A stretch of DNA of 58,237 nt from Ruminococcus sp. Its GTDB lineage: Bacteria; Bacillota; Clostridia; Oscillospirales; Ruminococcaceae. Made by a program: the position numbers and the translations under genes. Shown piece after piece: positions 48,324-57,907 of this stretch; position 1 is the stretch's first letter; the number at the start of each line of letters is the position of its first letter. Location of the stretch: contig JAGCWY010000058.1 of the NCBI GenBank assembly GCA_017961625.1, forward strand, positions 1 through 58,237, read 5' to 3'. The notes under the pieces were generated by a model. It did no database searches, had not been told where the DNA came from, and was given only the letters and a program-made list of their open reading frames with translations.

Positions 48324-51254
48324 ATGAAAACAGAGAAGAAGAAAACACTGTGTGGTTCAGCACTGTTTACAGTAGTTGCTGTAATGGCAATACTTATTCT
48401 CTTCCTGACAGGTACTCTTGCGCTGGCAACTGCTTCCAATAGCAGAGCCCATAAGTCATATGCGGTTTCTCAGGCAAGTTATACCGCAAGGGCAGCGATA
48501 AGAGCATTTAAGGAAGGTATGACACAGGATGCAGATTTGGCAGCTGCAGTAGGTGCACTTGGTGAGAGTGGTGGTAATATTCCACTTAAAGTCAAGGTAA
48601 CTATGGATGACAAATCAATGGGCATAATCGGACATTGGGATGAAGCGAATCCCAATGAGTGGGTAGATAATGAGATCGTACTGGAACCTGTTCCGGATAA
48701 GGTAGATTGGGTATACGATGTTGATAAAAACGAATGGGTCTCATGGAATATTGTAAAACTGACATCTACTTGCCGTGTCGGTCAGGAGGAAGAAACGGTC
48801 ATTGCTTATATAAGCAAACATGGTGAGCCTGGCGAGACACAGCAGACTAACAACGAGGTTAAAGGACTTCAGGAAGCCGGCGGTAATAACTATGTAAATG
48901 GCGCAGATATTTATGGCGGTCTTGGTATAGGACTTGCTGATGATCATCCTGGGTCTTATGGCGGAACCAATGCGTTCAGAACTCATACAAGCCTTACATT
49001 TATCAACGGAGACTTTGACTTTAAAACATCAAGTACTGAATTTAATGTTGATGACAATGAGTCAGGTGTAACTCCGGTTGCTGCATATGTCATAATGGGC
49101 AATTGTTCATCATCGAATAATACTGCTATTAAAGTAAATTATACACTTAAAAAAGATTTTACCCAGAAGGATATACCTTATTTCTATGTAGACAGATTAT
49201 TATATCAGCGTGACCAGTCAGATTTTACTTTTTCAACAGGAAACGGCGCACCTTTTAACATTTTTGCCGGAACAATATATCATCCGTACAATTTTAAAGC
49301 AGACGCAGATCTATATCTTATGGATGAGGTCGCTACTGATGATACTCCCGAGACTCTGAGAGATTATTATTCAGAGGGATATGATCTTGCTCCTGATGGA
49401 TTTCCTAAGCTCAAGGGATACTGGCCTGATAAGCAATATTGGAATGATCCGAGTCTAGTAGAAGAAAAGGAAAAGGCAATGCAGGATCCTGCTAACATTA
49501 TTGGCGGTGAAACCAAAATCGAAGTCGGCAAAAATGTTATCGGAACAGATACTAAATCTGCCGATGGAAAACAGCTGTACAAATGGACTCTTGGTACATT
49601 TAAGCGATTAGATGATACTAAAATAGATTCTATTGGTGGTACAATATACTGCAACGGCGATTTAAATTTATATTTTGCAAAAATACATGGTGATGTAAGA
49701 GTAAAGGGCAAATGTGTTATTAGTGGTAAGGACACCGTGATAGATGGTGATTTGGTGGTTGAAAACGCATACGAAAACGCTAATAAATCAGATGCAGAGA
49801 AAGTATCTGGATTGACATTTACAGACGGTGCTTCAGCGGAACAAATACACGGAAGAATATATGTAAGCCAAGGCACAGCTACAGATACATCGACTTTAAA
49901 GGAAGGTTATTCAAAAAAGACCGGAGTTTATCCGGATTATAAGGTGTATGAGAACAAGTCACTGCCTAACGTCGAGATAGTAGAGAGTTCTTACGAGATT
50001 AATTCTGATGGTAAGTACGTCTATGGCGGCGTAGAGTACGACAGCAAGCCATATATTCAGTGTAAACCGCTTACAGATAATGAAGCAGGCATTACCATAG
50101 GTGCTACAGTACCTGAAATCATTACTACATCGGAAAATACACGATTCAAAACATTTTCAGACGGACGTATTTTAGATGATGCCGGATATTTTGAAGTAAC
50201 TACTGAAAAAGAGTCATATTACACAAAAGACGGTGTAGAAGTAGGAAAATCAGAGGCAATGGGAGAGTATTATGCTGACCCGGAAGGAAACAGAGTACAG
50301 AGGGCAGATGCTTATAACATAAGTTTTAGCGGTTCAGGAAGTGTTAATGTAAATTCTTATCCAAAGGGCAGCGCATATCCAGAGGATATGACCCGTGAAA
50401 AGATTTATGGTACAAAGAATAAGAACGCAGATTCCTCAACTAAGCTCATTACGACTCTTATTGATGCGAGAAAGGCTCTCGGTATGAATCCTGATGACGG
50501 TTATTTTGATGAAAAGATTTATATTCGTGAAAAGCCTTCAAATCCTGTTGCAGTAATAGATTCAACATACCTTGAGGAACACAAAGTAACTAAAGATGGT
50601 CAAAATCAGATTGAACTAGTAAGGCCTAAAGAAAATGCAGATTGGTATATACTTGATGGAGTAGATCTGTCAGGTTATGAAATATCAATAGTTGATAATA
50701 CATCTGCTATTAAGTCCCCTAACAGCCATGTAAAGTATCAGGGTGGAATCATAAGATTCTTTATTCAAGGAGATGTTAAATTAGATAATTCTTCTATAGC
50801 TCCTTCGAAGATTCTTGACAAAACAATGAATGAAATTCATTATAAGGATGATTTTGGCATTGAATATTTTACAGGCGGAGCATACAGGACAAATGACGAT
50901 GCCTCGGATCCAAAAAAGGAAACCGGAAAGGACACTGAAGGAACATTAACCTGCAAAAATAATTGTTTGATAGTTGGTTCTTTAAAGGCACCATACCTTG
51001 ATATTGCGTTTGCAAATGGTCAAGGTAAATATTCATTTGTTTATACAACTGAAAGCGGCGAACAAAAAGGAAAAAATGAAGCCTATAAACCGTGTATAAT
51101 AGGAAATGCGCTTGTAAGAAGAGTTACTGATGCTCAGAATGGACTCAATCTTGCATATACAAAATCAGGTGCAAGTTCAAATTCTAATAGTAATGATGAA
51201 ATTGCGGTTGATCCGAGTGGTACAGAGTGGAAATTCAAGTACTATACACGGTGA
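48324..51254 (+). CDS. Large PilX-like pilus-associated surface protein
   Basis: A 976-residue protein. The N-terminal hydrophobic helix (GSALFTVVAVMAILILFL) is followed by TGTLALATASNSRAHKSYAV, as in PilX-type minor pilins that lack the classical GFTLIE cleavage motif. The long C-terminal part is beta-rich. It includes a bactofilin- or beta-helix-like stretch (GTIYCNGDLNLYFAKIHGD, KGKCVISGKDTVIDGDLVVE) and many Asp/Gly/Thr residues. It could be a tip adhesin. AT content rises in its second half. No catalytic motif is seen. It lies between pilO and two minor pilin genes. Confidence 0.65.
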   Translation: MKTEKKKTLCGSALFTVVAVMAILILFLTGTLALATASNSRAHKSYAVSQASYTARAAIRAFKEGMTQDADLAAAVGALGESGGNIPLKVKVTMDDKSMGIIGHWDEANPNEWVDNEIVLEPVPDKVDWVYDVDKNEWVSWNIVKLTSTCRVGQEEETVIAYISKHGEPGETQQTNNEVKGLQEAGGNNYVNGADIYGGLGIGLADDHPGSYGGTNAFRTHTSLTFINGDFDFKTSSTEFNVDDNESGVTPVAAYVIMGNCSSSNNTAIKVNYTLKKDFTQKDIPYFYVDRLLYQRDQSDFTFSTGNGAPFNIFAGTIYHPYNFKADADLYLMDEVATDDTPETLRDYYSEGYDLAPDGFPKLKGYWPDKQYWNDPSLVEEKEKAMQDPANIIGGETKIEVGKNVIGTDTKSADGKQLYKWTLGTFKRLDDTKIDSIGGTIYCNGDLNLYFAKIHGDVRVKGKCVISGKDTVIDGDLVVENAYENANKSDAEKVSGLTFTDGASAEQIHGRIYVSQGTATDTSTLKEGYSKKTGVYPDYKVYENKSLPNVEIVESSYEINSDGKYVYGGVEYDSKPYIQCKPLTDNEAGITIGATVPEIITTSENTRFKTFSDGRILDDAGYFEVTTEKESYYTKDGVEVGKSEAMGEYYADPEGNRVQRADAYNISFSGSGSVNVNSYPKGSAYPEDMTREKIYGTKNKNADSSTKLITTLIDARKALGMNPDDGYFDEKIYIREKPSNPVAVIDSTYLEEHKVTKDGQNQIELVRPKENADWYILDGVDLSGYEISIVDNTSAIKSPNSHVKYQGGIIRFFIQGDVKLDNSSIAPSKILDKTMNEIHYKDDFGIEYFTGGAYRTNDDASDPKKETGKDTEGTLTCKNNCLIVGSLKAPYLDIAFANGQGKYSFVYTTESGEQKGKNEAYKPCIIGNALVRRVTDAQNGLNLAYTKSGASSNSNSNDEIAVDPSGTEWKFKYYTR

Positions 51255-51272
51255 TGAAGGAGGAATGTTCTT

Positions 51273-51743
51273 ATGAAAAAGGGTAAAAAGAATCTCAAGG
51301 GCATGACTCTTATCGAAATGATAATTTCCATTGCGGTATTTGCTGCTTTATGCGGAGTTCTTGTTATGGTTGGTACTCATATCGACGCTCAGTCAAGAGC
51401 GACAAATAACCTCAAGGATAAGATTGTTAAGCAGTCGCCTTATGCTGCAAACAGAATCACGAAATATCCGGGTGAAAAAGATGAGGATGGTAATTATCCT
51501 GAGTTCCCAACTAAACCGATTACTATAGAAATCGATTACGGCACAAATAAAGTAAAAGTCGAAGCAACGAAGTTTGAGACCGAAAGTATAGTTCTTGAAG
51601 GCAGATCAGATAAGTCACAGGAGAACATAAAGAACGGTTTCAACAGCGGACTTAACCTTGATTTTATTTGTATGAATTCTGAGTTAGAAGAGACTACGAC
51701 CGAAGCACCGACCGAAGCACCGCCTGCAGAGCCAGGTCCATGA
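51273..51743 (+). CDS. Minor pilin 1 (prepilin N-terminal methylation protein)
   Basis: A 156-residue prepilin with a short basic leader (MKKGKKNLKG), a cleavage site before MTLIEMIISIAVFAAL, and glutamate at position +5. A small C-terminal domain ends with a TTEAPTEAPPAEPGP tail, which may be a cell-wall-spanning linker. AAGGAGG precedes the ATG. The stop overlaps the region of the next gene's ribosome binding site. Confidence 0.88.
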   Translation: MKKGKKNLKGMTLIEMIISIAVFAALCGVLVMVGTHIDAQSRATNNLKDKIVKQSPYAANRITKYPGEKDEDGNYPEFPTKPITIEIDYGTNKVKVEATKFETESIVLEGRSDKSQENIKNGFNSGLNLDFICMNSELEETTTEAPTEAPPAEPGP

Positions 51744-51757
51744 GCGGAGGTGCAGCT

Positions 51758-52870
51758 ATGAAAAAAACATTCAAAAAGGGCTTTACGCTCACTGAGCTTA
51801 TAGTCGTAATGGCTGTATTCTCGATACTGATGGTCGGTGTAATGTCGGTCATAGAGCCTGTGTCAAATATATTCAAGCGTCAGTCAGTAGCTGAAAAGAC
51901 TTATTCCTACGCACATAATATCCAAACCTATTTGCAGACTCATTTACAGTATGCAGAGTCAATTGTTGTTGCAACAGACGATATGTTTAAGGATGTTTCT
52001 GATGATAAAGATTTTCTTGATCATCCGGGAAAGGATATTGAGGAAGCTGTTAAGGTTTATGCTGAGAAGCATTTTGCGTATAATGTAATTCATGCAGAAA
52101 CAGGTAATGATGTACGTTGGATGGACGGTCAGATACATGTTCTGAGAATGGTCAACAGCGGAGATGACAGAGGTCAGATCAAGCACAGCATCTACAAATT
52201 CAAGTCAAATACAGACGAAAACAAAGGTGTTCAGGTGGATTTCGATCATCCTGTGCAGGACGAAGTGAACGAGATAAACCCCGCTTTTTTCAAGGCGAGT
52301 GACGCAAAGTATAATTTTAATTATGCACTTGGCGCATCAACGCTTGTAAATGTACCGGTTCCAGCAGGTGGAGATCCTAATTCAATGTACAAAGCTCTTA
52401 ATAGTGATTATAATATTCCAGTTGAGGATAAAGCTGATGGTAAAAAAGAGAATAGTGCACTGGTAGAAAAAGATAACTTCAATATATCAATCGTTATTGA
52501 CAAGGCTGGTAAGAATAATCAGGGATCTATTGATGTGAGCGAAGAATTGCTTGATGATGATAAAAATCCTGTAAAGAATGCAGACGGCATTCCTGTAACA
52601 AGAAATTACAGAGCTTTCAGAATGCCTGCCGTACTTCAGATAGCTCCTATCGAGCTAACAAATACTCTTTCTAGTGATTTTGGTCCAAACAGACTTTATA
52701 AGGAAAAAGGTACAGGTGATATAGCTTATCATCCAAATATAACTTTGGATCAAAGTGTCGGCTGGTCGTTTTATGCGTATACTTCGAAGGAAGTAGATTT
52801 CAGCAATGATATATATTTTATTTACGCTTTACCCGATGAAATGACTTTGGGCGACGAGATAACAACATAA
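51758..52870 (+). CDS. Minor pilin 2 (PilW-like)
   Basis: A 370-residue prepilin (leader MKKTFKKG, then FTLTELIVVMAVFSILM with glutamate at +5) followed by a large mixed domain of about 330 residues. The length fits PilW/PilJ-type minor pilins that initiate pilus assembly. I start at ATG 51758 with CGGAGGTG upstream. An earlier in-frame start at 51740 overlaps that site. It is the last gene of the operon that begins at 44634. Confidence 0.85.
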   Translation: MKKTFKKGFTLTELIVVMAVFSILMVGVMSVIEPVSNIFKRQSVAEKTYSYAHNIQTYLQTHLQYAESIVVATDDMFKDVSDDKDFLDHPGKDIEEAVKVYAEKHFAYNVIHAETGNDVRWMDGQIHVLRMVNSGDDRGQIKHSIYKFKSNTDENKGVQVDFDHPVQDEVNEINPAFFKASDAKYNFNYALGASTLVNVPVPAGGDPNSMYKALNSDYNIPVEDKADGKKENSALVEKDNFNISIVIDKAGKNNQGSIDVSEELLDDDKNPVKNADGIPVTRNYRAFRMPAVLQIAPIELTNTLSSDFGPNRLYKEKGTGDIAYHPNITLDQSVGWSFYAYTSKEVDFSNDIYFIYALPDEMTLGDEITT

Positions 52871-52881
52871 TAATTAAGAAA

Positions 52882-52910
52882 ACAGGCAGCAGTCAAATGC
52901 TGCTGCCTGT
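52882..52910. terminator. Bidirectional terminator between minor pilin 2 and pilD
   Basis: ACAGGCAGCAG (52882-52892) and CTGCTGCCTGT (52900-52910) form a perfect 11-bp stem around TCAAATG and are followed by ACTTATTTTT on the plus strand. It separates two convergent genes. Confidence 0.85.
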
Positions 52911-52925
52911 ACTTATTTTTCACTT

Positions 52926-53798
52926 TTATTCAGTGGCAAGAAGATTGAGATACATCTGAGCTAACTGTGGTCCCCATAAAGCTCCAACGGCAATTCCGAT
53001 GGAGAGAAAAGGTCCAAATGCAAATTTTGAATCTTTTGTGACCTTCTTTATTATAAGTCCGCCAATTGCAGCGGAAAAAATACCAATCAATGTTGAAACG
53101 ATAACAGCCTGTGTTCCAAGCACAGCTCCTGAAGCGAACATTAAAAATGTATCGCCAAGCTCAATAGCTCTGAAGTCTTCACCGAACTTCTTTCTGATGA
53201 TCGGTCGGCTGACTTCGCCGATTATGAAAAACGGTACGCTGATTATAAGAGCTCCAATAATACGGCTTTTCAGTGTTATATCTTCATATTCTGGAGAATA
53301 AAAAAGAGCAAGAGGAACTGCAAGGACAAATATGATTCCGACAATTATCATGCTGATTTCCATAGTGTCCCAGTCCATAAATGCGACTACTATCAGAAGC
53401 GACATGAGAACGCAGGTTATTATGGATTTAACATTGATGTCTAGAACATAAAACGTCAGAACGTAAAGGATACCGTTGAGGGATTCAACTATTGGGTAGC
53501 GTGGGGATATCCTCGCGCCGCAGGTATGGCACTTGCCTCGTAGCATGAGCCAGCTGAAAACAGGTATAAGGTCAATGGGTCTTATCTTAGCTCCGCAGGT
53601 CATGCAGTGAGAAGCCTTTTCCTTCTCTTCCTTGCTTCCGCCAATGCCGAGTATGGATTCGCCTTTGGGAAGCCTAAGGATAACAACGTTTAGGAAGCTC
53701 CCTATACATATACCAAAAAGAAAAACTATGACGTAAAACATGATCTTGAATGGCAGCTCGGTAAATTCACTGTGGAGCATATCTTCAAAGCCGAACAT
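52926..53798 (-). CDS. Prepilin peptidase / methyltransferase (PilD, GspO)
   Basis: A 290-residue membrane protein that cleaves and N-methylates prepilins. The N-terminal methylase-like part has GICIGSFLNVVILRLPKGE and a CMTCG...CHTCG zinc motif (about residues 65-95). The peptidase part has eight helices. Of the two catalytic aspartates, one is in AFMDWDTMEIS and the second in IELGDTFLM. The usual GxGD is ExGD here. It is convergent to the pilin operon and diverges from pilB. Confidence 0.92.
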   Translation of the reverse strand: MFGFEDMLHSEFTELPFKIMFYVIVFLFGICIGSFLNVVILRLPKGESILGIGGSKEEKEKASHCMTCGAKIRPIDLIPVFSWLMLRGKCHTCGARISPRYPIVESLNGILYVLTFYVLDINVKSIITCVLMSLLIVVAFMDWDTMEISMIIVGIIFVLAVPLALFYSPEYEDITLKSRIIGALIISVPFFIIGEVSRPIIRKKFGEDFRAIELGDTFLMFASGAVLGTQAVIVSTLIGIFSAAIGGLIIKKVTKDSKFAFGPFLSIGIAVGALWGPQLAQMYLNLLATE

Positions 53799-53837
53799 GA
53801 TTTTACCCCTCCTTCATATTAAATAGTTCATAATATT

Positions 53838-53865
53838 ATTATAACATAAATTATGGAAAATTCAA
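53838..53865 (-). promoter_or_regulatory. Promoter of the prepilin peptidase gene
   Basis: On the minus strand TTGAAT (53865-53860), 16 bases and TATAAT (53843-53838). Confidence 0.75.
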
Positions 53866-53933
53866 GTAAAATTTTAGAATGCGGGAGTGTATGACGGTAC
53901 ACTGAGCATTCAGAAAATAAGCGGAGGTTTTTT

Positions 53934-55616
53934 ATGAGAAACGAGAGAATTGGTGACTACTTAGTCAATCAAGGGCTTATCACAAGCGAGCAGCTTCAGC
54001 AGGTTCTTGACGCGCAGAGAAATTCCAACGGTTCCAAGAAATTCGGTGACGTTGTAGTTGAGCTGGGCTTCATGTCTGAAGTTAATTTCGCAAAGGCTCT
54101 TGCAGGAAATCTGAGAGTTCAGTACGTTGACCTCGACAATATCGAGATCAATTCCGACGCTGTTCAAATGGTTCCAGAGGCACTTGCAAGAAAGCATACT
54201 GTAATTGCTATTAATGTACAGGGCAAACGTCTTACAGTTGCAACGAATGATCCTGTAAATTTCATTGTCCTCGAGGACATCAAGGTTTCAACAGGTATGG
54301 ACACCGTTCCAGTTCTTGCAACAACATCGGCCATTAATAAGGCAATCGGTAAGTGCTACTCAATGCAGAACGTTGACAGCGTTCTCGAGAATGTAAGCGC
54401 TATGGGTGGCGATCTTGGCGAAATGAGCGAGGCTGACCTTGAATCCAAGGACAGAGTTGAAAGTGCTCCTATCGTTAAGCTTGCTACCACTATCGTTGAG
54501 AACTCCTACAGAGCAGATGCGACCGATATTCATATCGAGCCCTTTGACAAGTACACAAGAATACGTATCCGTGTAAACGGCGATCTCGTTGAGCTTATGA
54601 ATATTTCCAGTGCAGTTCACAGTGCCCTTACAACACGTTTTAAGCTCATAAGCGGTATGAACATCGCTGAAAAGAGAATCCCTCAAGACGGCCGTTTTAC
54701 ACAGGTCGTTGATGGAACTACTCTTGACGTCCGTGTATCCTCGCTTCCCATGGTTCACGGTGAAAAAATCGTTATCCGAATCCTTTCAACAGGACAGATT
54801 GCGCTCCGTAAGATCACAGATCTCGGTATGTCAGATTATAACTATACACTGTTTGAGTCAATGCTCCGTGTACCTCACGGCGTTATCCTCGTTACAGGAC
54901 CTACCGGTTCAGGTAAAACAACTACACTTTATGCGGCTCTTGGTGAGATCGCAAAGCCTAATGTAAACGTTGTTACCGTTGAGGACCCTGTCGAAAAGGC
55001 TATCGACGGTATCAACCAGTGTCAGGTAAACGTAAAGGCAGGTATGACATTCGCCGCTGCTCTCCGTTCTATCCTCCGTCAGGACCCTGACGTAGTAATG
55101 ATCGGTGAGATGCGTGATACCGAGACAGCGGATATCGGTATCCGTGCTGCTATCACAGGACACCTTGTTCTTTCCACACTCCATACAAACGACGCTGCTT
55201 CAACAGTTGTCCGTCTAGTTGATATGGGCGTAGCTCCTTACATGGTTGCTACATCTATCATCGGTGTTATTGCACAGCGACTCCTTAAGGTACTGTGTCC
55301 CGAGTGCAAGAAGCCAAGAATGTCTACTCCCGAAGAAAATGATCTTATGGGTATTGATCACTCTATACAGATATTTGAGCCGGGTGGATGCCCTGTATGC
55401 AACAACACTGGCTACAGAGGAAGAACTGCTATACATGAGATCATTCACTGTACACCTAAGGTAGCATCTATCATTGCTGCAAACGGCAGTAAAGAAGAGA
55501 TCGAGAAGGCAGCTAAGGAACAGGGAACTAAGCTTCTCCGTGACAATGCTTCCGAGCTTGTACAGGCAGGCGAAACATCAATCGATGAGCTTGTAAGAAC
55601 TACATTTACAGTTTAA
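53934..55616 (+). CDS. Type IV pilus extension ATPase (PilB/GspE)
   Basis: A 560-residue secretion ATPase. The N-terminal MshEN-type domain starts MRNERIGDYLVNQGLIT. The core has the Walker A motif GPTGSGKTTTLYA, the Asp box (VTVEDPVEK), Walker B (DPDVVMIGEMRD) and the His box (LVLSTLHTNDAAS). A four-cysteine zinc motif (CPECKKPR, then CPVCNNTGYRG) is typical of PilB. MshEN domains can bind cyclic-di-GMP, which is a possible control point. GGAGG precedes the ATG. It is followed by pilT 24 bases later. Confidence 0.95.
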   Translation: MRNERIGDYLVNQGLITSEQLQQVLDAQRNSNGSKKFGDVVVELGFMSEVNFAKALAGNLRVQYVDLDNIEINSDAVQMVPEALARKHTVIAINVQGKRLTVATNDPVNFIVLEDIKVSTGMDTVPVLATTSAINKAIGKCYSMQNVDSVLENVSAMGGDLGEMSEADLESKDRVESAPIVKLATTIVENSYRADATDIHIEPFDKYTRIRIRVNGDLVELMNISSAVHSALTTRFKLISGMNIAEKRIPQDGRFTQVVDGTTLDVRVSSLPMVHGEKIVIRILSTGQIALRKITDLGMSDYNYTLFESMLRVPHGVILVTGPTGSGKTTTLYAALGEIAKPNVNVVTVEDPVEKAIDGINQCQVNVKAGMTFAAALRSILRQDPDVVMIGEMRDTETADIGIRAAITGHLVLSTLHTNDAASTVVRLVDMGVAPYMVATSIIGVIAQRLLKVLCPECKKPRMSTPEENDLMGIDHSIQIFEPGGCPVCNNTGYRGRTAIHEIIHCTPKVASIIAANGSKEEIEKAAKEQGTKLLRDNASELVQAGETSIDELVRTTFTV

Positions 55617-55640
55617 TGGCTTGCAGGGAGGATAATTAAT

Positions 55641-56744
55641 ATGGCAATCGAAATACATAGAATACTTGACGAGGTCAGACTCCTCGGCTGTTCTGACCTA
55701 CACTTTACAGACAGGATTGCTCCTGTTGTACGTCTCAACGGTACGCTCAGAACAATGCGTACACAGTACCCTGAAATGGACGAGGAGGAAATACTCAATA
55801 TCGTTCATCAGATGACAAACGACGCTCAGCAGACAAGCATCAACAATCATCATGATACCGACTTCTCGTTCACAACAAGAAGCGGCTACCGTCACCGTGT
55901 AAACGTATATTTCCAGAAGGGTAAGCCTGCTATCGCTATCCGTCTTCTGAGAAACGATATCCCTACACTTGAAGACCTTGGACTTCCTCCGATACTAGCT
56001 GACTTCGCTATGCGTCCCCGTGGACTCGTTCTCGTAACAGGTCCTACTGGTTCCGGTAAGTCAACTACCCTTGCTGCTATGATTGACTTCGTTAACCTTA
56101 ACAGAAGTGCTCACGTTATCACAGTAGAGGATCCTATCGAGTATGTTCACGACCATAAGAGATGTATGGTAAACCAGAGAGAGATTGGCGATGACGTTGG
56201 AAACTTCGCCCTCGCCCTCAGAGCTGCTCTCCGTGAGGACCCAGATGTAATCCTCGTAGGAGAAATGCGTGACTTCGAGACTATTCAGGCTGCTGTAACC
56301 GCTGCCGAGACTGGACACCTCGTTATGTCAACACTTCATACAACATCAGCAGCGGATACTATCAACCGTATCATCGACGTTTACCCTGAGCATCAGCAGC
56401 AACAGATCAGAACGCAGCTTGCTAACAACCTCGTAGCTGTTATCTCACAGACACTTATACCAAAGAAGGATGGCTCTGGACGTATCGCTTGTATGGAAAT
56501 ACTTAACGTAACAGACGCTATCTCGGCTATGATACGTGATAATAAGATACACCTCGTTCAGTCTGCTATCCAGACCGGTAAGCAGCAGGGCATGATGTCT
56601 CTGGATATGGAGCTTGCTAGACTTGTATCCAGAAACGTTATCGGAGAAGTAGACGCTCTCGAGAAGTGTCTTGACAAGCAGGAATTCTACCGCTTTCTTG
56701 CTCAGATGGGCGGTGCTGGAAGAGGAGTTGCTCCTCAGGCATAA
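55641..56744 (+). CDS. pilT: Type IV pilus retraction ATPase (PilT)
   Basis: A 367-residue ATPase that drives pilus retraction. It has no MshEN domain, the Walker A GPTGSGKSTTLAAM, ITVEDPIEYVH, Walker B DPDVILVGEMRD, the PilT AIRLLRND motif and a C-terminal helical part (LDKQEFYRF). It is co-transcribed with pilB and ends at a terminator. Presence of PilT implies dynamic pili able to pull the cell or its DNA/substrate. Confidence 0.93.
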   Translation: MAIEIHRILDEVRLLGCSDLHFTDRIAPVVRLNGTLRTMRTQYPEMDEEEILNIVHQMTNDAQQTSINNHHDTDFSFTTRSGYRHRVNVYFQKGKPAIAIRLLRNDIPTLEDLGLPPILADFAMRPRGLVLVTGPTGSGKSTTLAAMIDFVNLNRSAHVITVEDPIEYVHDHKRCMVNQREIGDDVGNFALALRAALREDPDVILVGEMRDFETIQAAVTAAETGHLVMSTLHTTSAADTINRIIDVYPEHQQQQIRTQLANNLVAVISQTLIPKKDGSGRIACMEILNVTDAISAMIRDNKIHLVQSAIQTGKQQGMMSLDMELARLVSRNVIGEVDALEKCLDKQEFYRFLAQMGGAGRGVAPQA

Positions 56745-56799
56745 AAATATGCCTTTCGCATAAGTGCGGTACCTATTTAAATAGTATACATTATTTAAC

Positions 56800-56845
56800 G
56801 GGGAAGGATCATTCTAATAAAATGTCCTTCCCCGGATTGTTTTTT
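56800..56845 (+). terminator. pilBT terminator
   Basis: GGGGAAGGA-T-CATT (56800-56813) pairs with AATGTCCTTCCCC (56821-56833) with one bulge and is followed by GGATTGTTTTTT. Confidence 0.85.
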
Positions 56846-57167
56846 GGGAGTGACTGACTAAGAAAAAACACGGTTTTATACCCTGATTGTTGCTATCACA
56901 ATTAGTATTATTTTGTGCAAATAATACGGAGAAATTATTTTTTCAGCCATCACGGAACTATAGAAAAGGTTTGTAGCCTCAAGAATTTCAAGAAAAATGC
57001 GATTTACAAAATGTATAAATAACTGTGAATATAACAAATACTAAATTAAAGATTTAATTTATTCATAAAAACTTGTGCAACTCGACGAAAACGACAAAAA
57101 AAATGTACCGATTTACCGTTCTGATGTAAAAAGTGCCCTCGAATATGGATTTTTTTTTCTGAATCTG

Positions 57168-57196
57168 TTGACATATTGTGAATAAGGTGATATACT
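57168..57196 (+). promoter_or_regulatory. Strong promoter of the major pilin gene
   Basis: TTGACA (57168-57173), 17 bases and TATACT (57191-57196). The predicted leader of about 90 bases contains a small stem-loop. Confidence 0.85.
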
Positions 57197-57294
57197 ATAA
57201 TCACAGGGAAGGGAAAGGGAGAAAAATCCCCGGACCTAAAAATCGAGTGGAAGCAAAGCTTTCACAAATCTATTTTTTAAAGGAGGGTTTTCTT

Positions 57295-57837
57295 ATGAAA
57301 ACTACAAAGAAAGGTTTTACACTTATTGAGCTCATCGTTGTTATCGCTATCATCGGTGTTCTCGCAGCAATCCTCGTTCCTTCAATGCTTGGTTATGTTA
57401 AGAAGTCTAAGATTTCTTCTGCTAACTCAGCAGCAAGCTCACTCCAGAAGGCTATCAACACAGCTCTTATCGAAATCGATGAAGAGACAGAAGAGGGTTC
57501 AGATATCTATGCGATTGAGCGTACAGCCAAGGGTGCAAGTTCTGTATCTGTTTATGCCGATTCTGCTAAAACTGCTTTCACATGGACTGATAATAATTAC
57601 AAAACTGACGGTGGTACAATTGTATGGAATAAGATTCGCCACTACATGGACAAGGCAAGCAAGTGTATGTTCCTTGCTTACTGTGAAGGCGGCGCTTGCA
57701 AGGCTATCGGTGTTGCTATAGACAATACTTACTGCGGTACTTCACCTTCTGGTGTTGTAACAGTTGATACTTATACTGCTTATAAGGGCGGTTCTTATGC
57801 TACTGCTGCAGCTGCTGCTCTTAATAAGGCATCGTGA
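57295..57837 (+). CDS. Major type IV pilin (PilA-like)
   Basis: A 180-residue prepilin: leader MKTTKKG, then FTLIELIVVIAIIGVLAAIL with glutamate at +5, the classical type IVa signature. A head domain with cysteines (KCMFLAYCEGGACKAIG, then NTYCGTS) may form two disulphides. An alanine-rich tail ends the protein. In R. albus a pilin of this kind (CbpC) takes part in cellulose adhesion; that parallel is from knowledge of the genus, not from a search. I start at ATG 57295 with AAAGGAGG upstream. Upstream in-frame starts lie in the leader. Confidence 0.92.
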   Translation: MKTTKKGFTLIELIVVIAIIGVLAAILVPSMLGYVKKSKISSANSAASSLQKAINTALIEIDEETEEGSDIYAIERTAKGASSVSVYADSAKTAFTWTDNNYKTDGGTIVWNKIRHYMDKASKCMFLAYCEGGACKAIGVAIDNTYCGTSPSGVVTVDTYTAYKGGSYATAAAAALNKAS

Positions 57838-57873
57838 TGATAAGGTAAGACCTTAAAGATCATAACTTAAAAC

Positions 57874-57905
57874 AAAGGCTCCTCCCAATAGGGAGGGGCT
57901 TTTTT
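57874..57905 (+). terminator. Pilin terminator
   Basis: AAAGGCTCCTCCC (57874-57886) pairs with GGGAGGGGCTTTT (57891-57903) with two wobbles around AATA. It is followed by a T run to 57905. Confidence 0.9.
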
Positions 57906-57907
57906 GG

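Larger units (their letters stand above)
56745..57294. other. Region between pilT and the major pilin gene, about 550 bases
   Basis: It contains the pilBT terminator (56800-56845), about 300 AT-rich bases without features, a strong promoter (57168-57196) and a leader of about 90 bases. In the leader a GTGGAAGC/GCTTTCAC stem (57247-57265) is visible. Confidence 0.6.

Noticed and set aside
57197..57294. Cyclic-di-GMP riboswitch in the pilin leader
   Set aside because: PilB may bind cyclic-di-GMP, so I looked for the GEMM motif, but the leader lacks its conserved tetraloop/receptor and GGACGCAAAG-type core.
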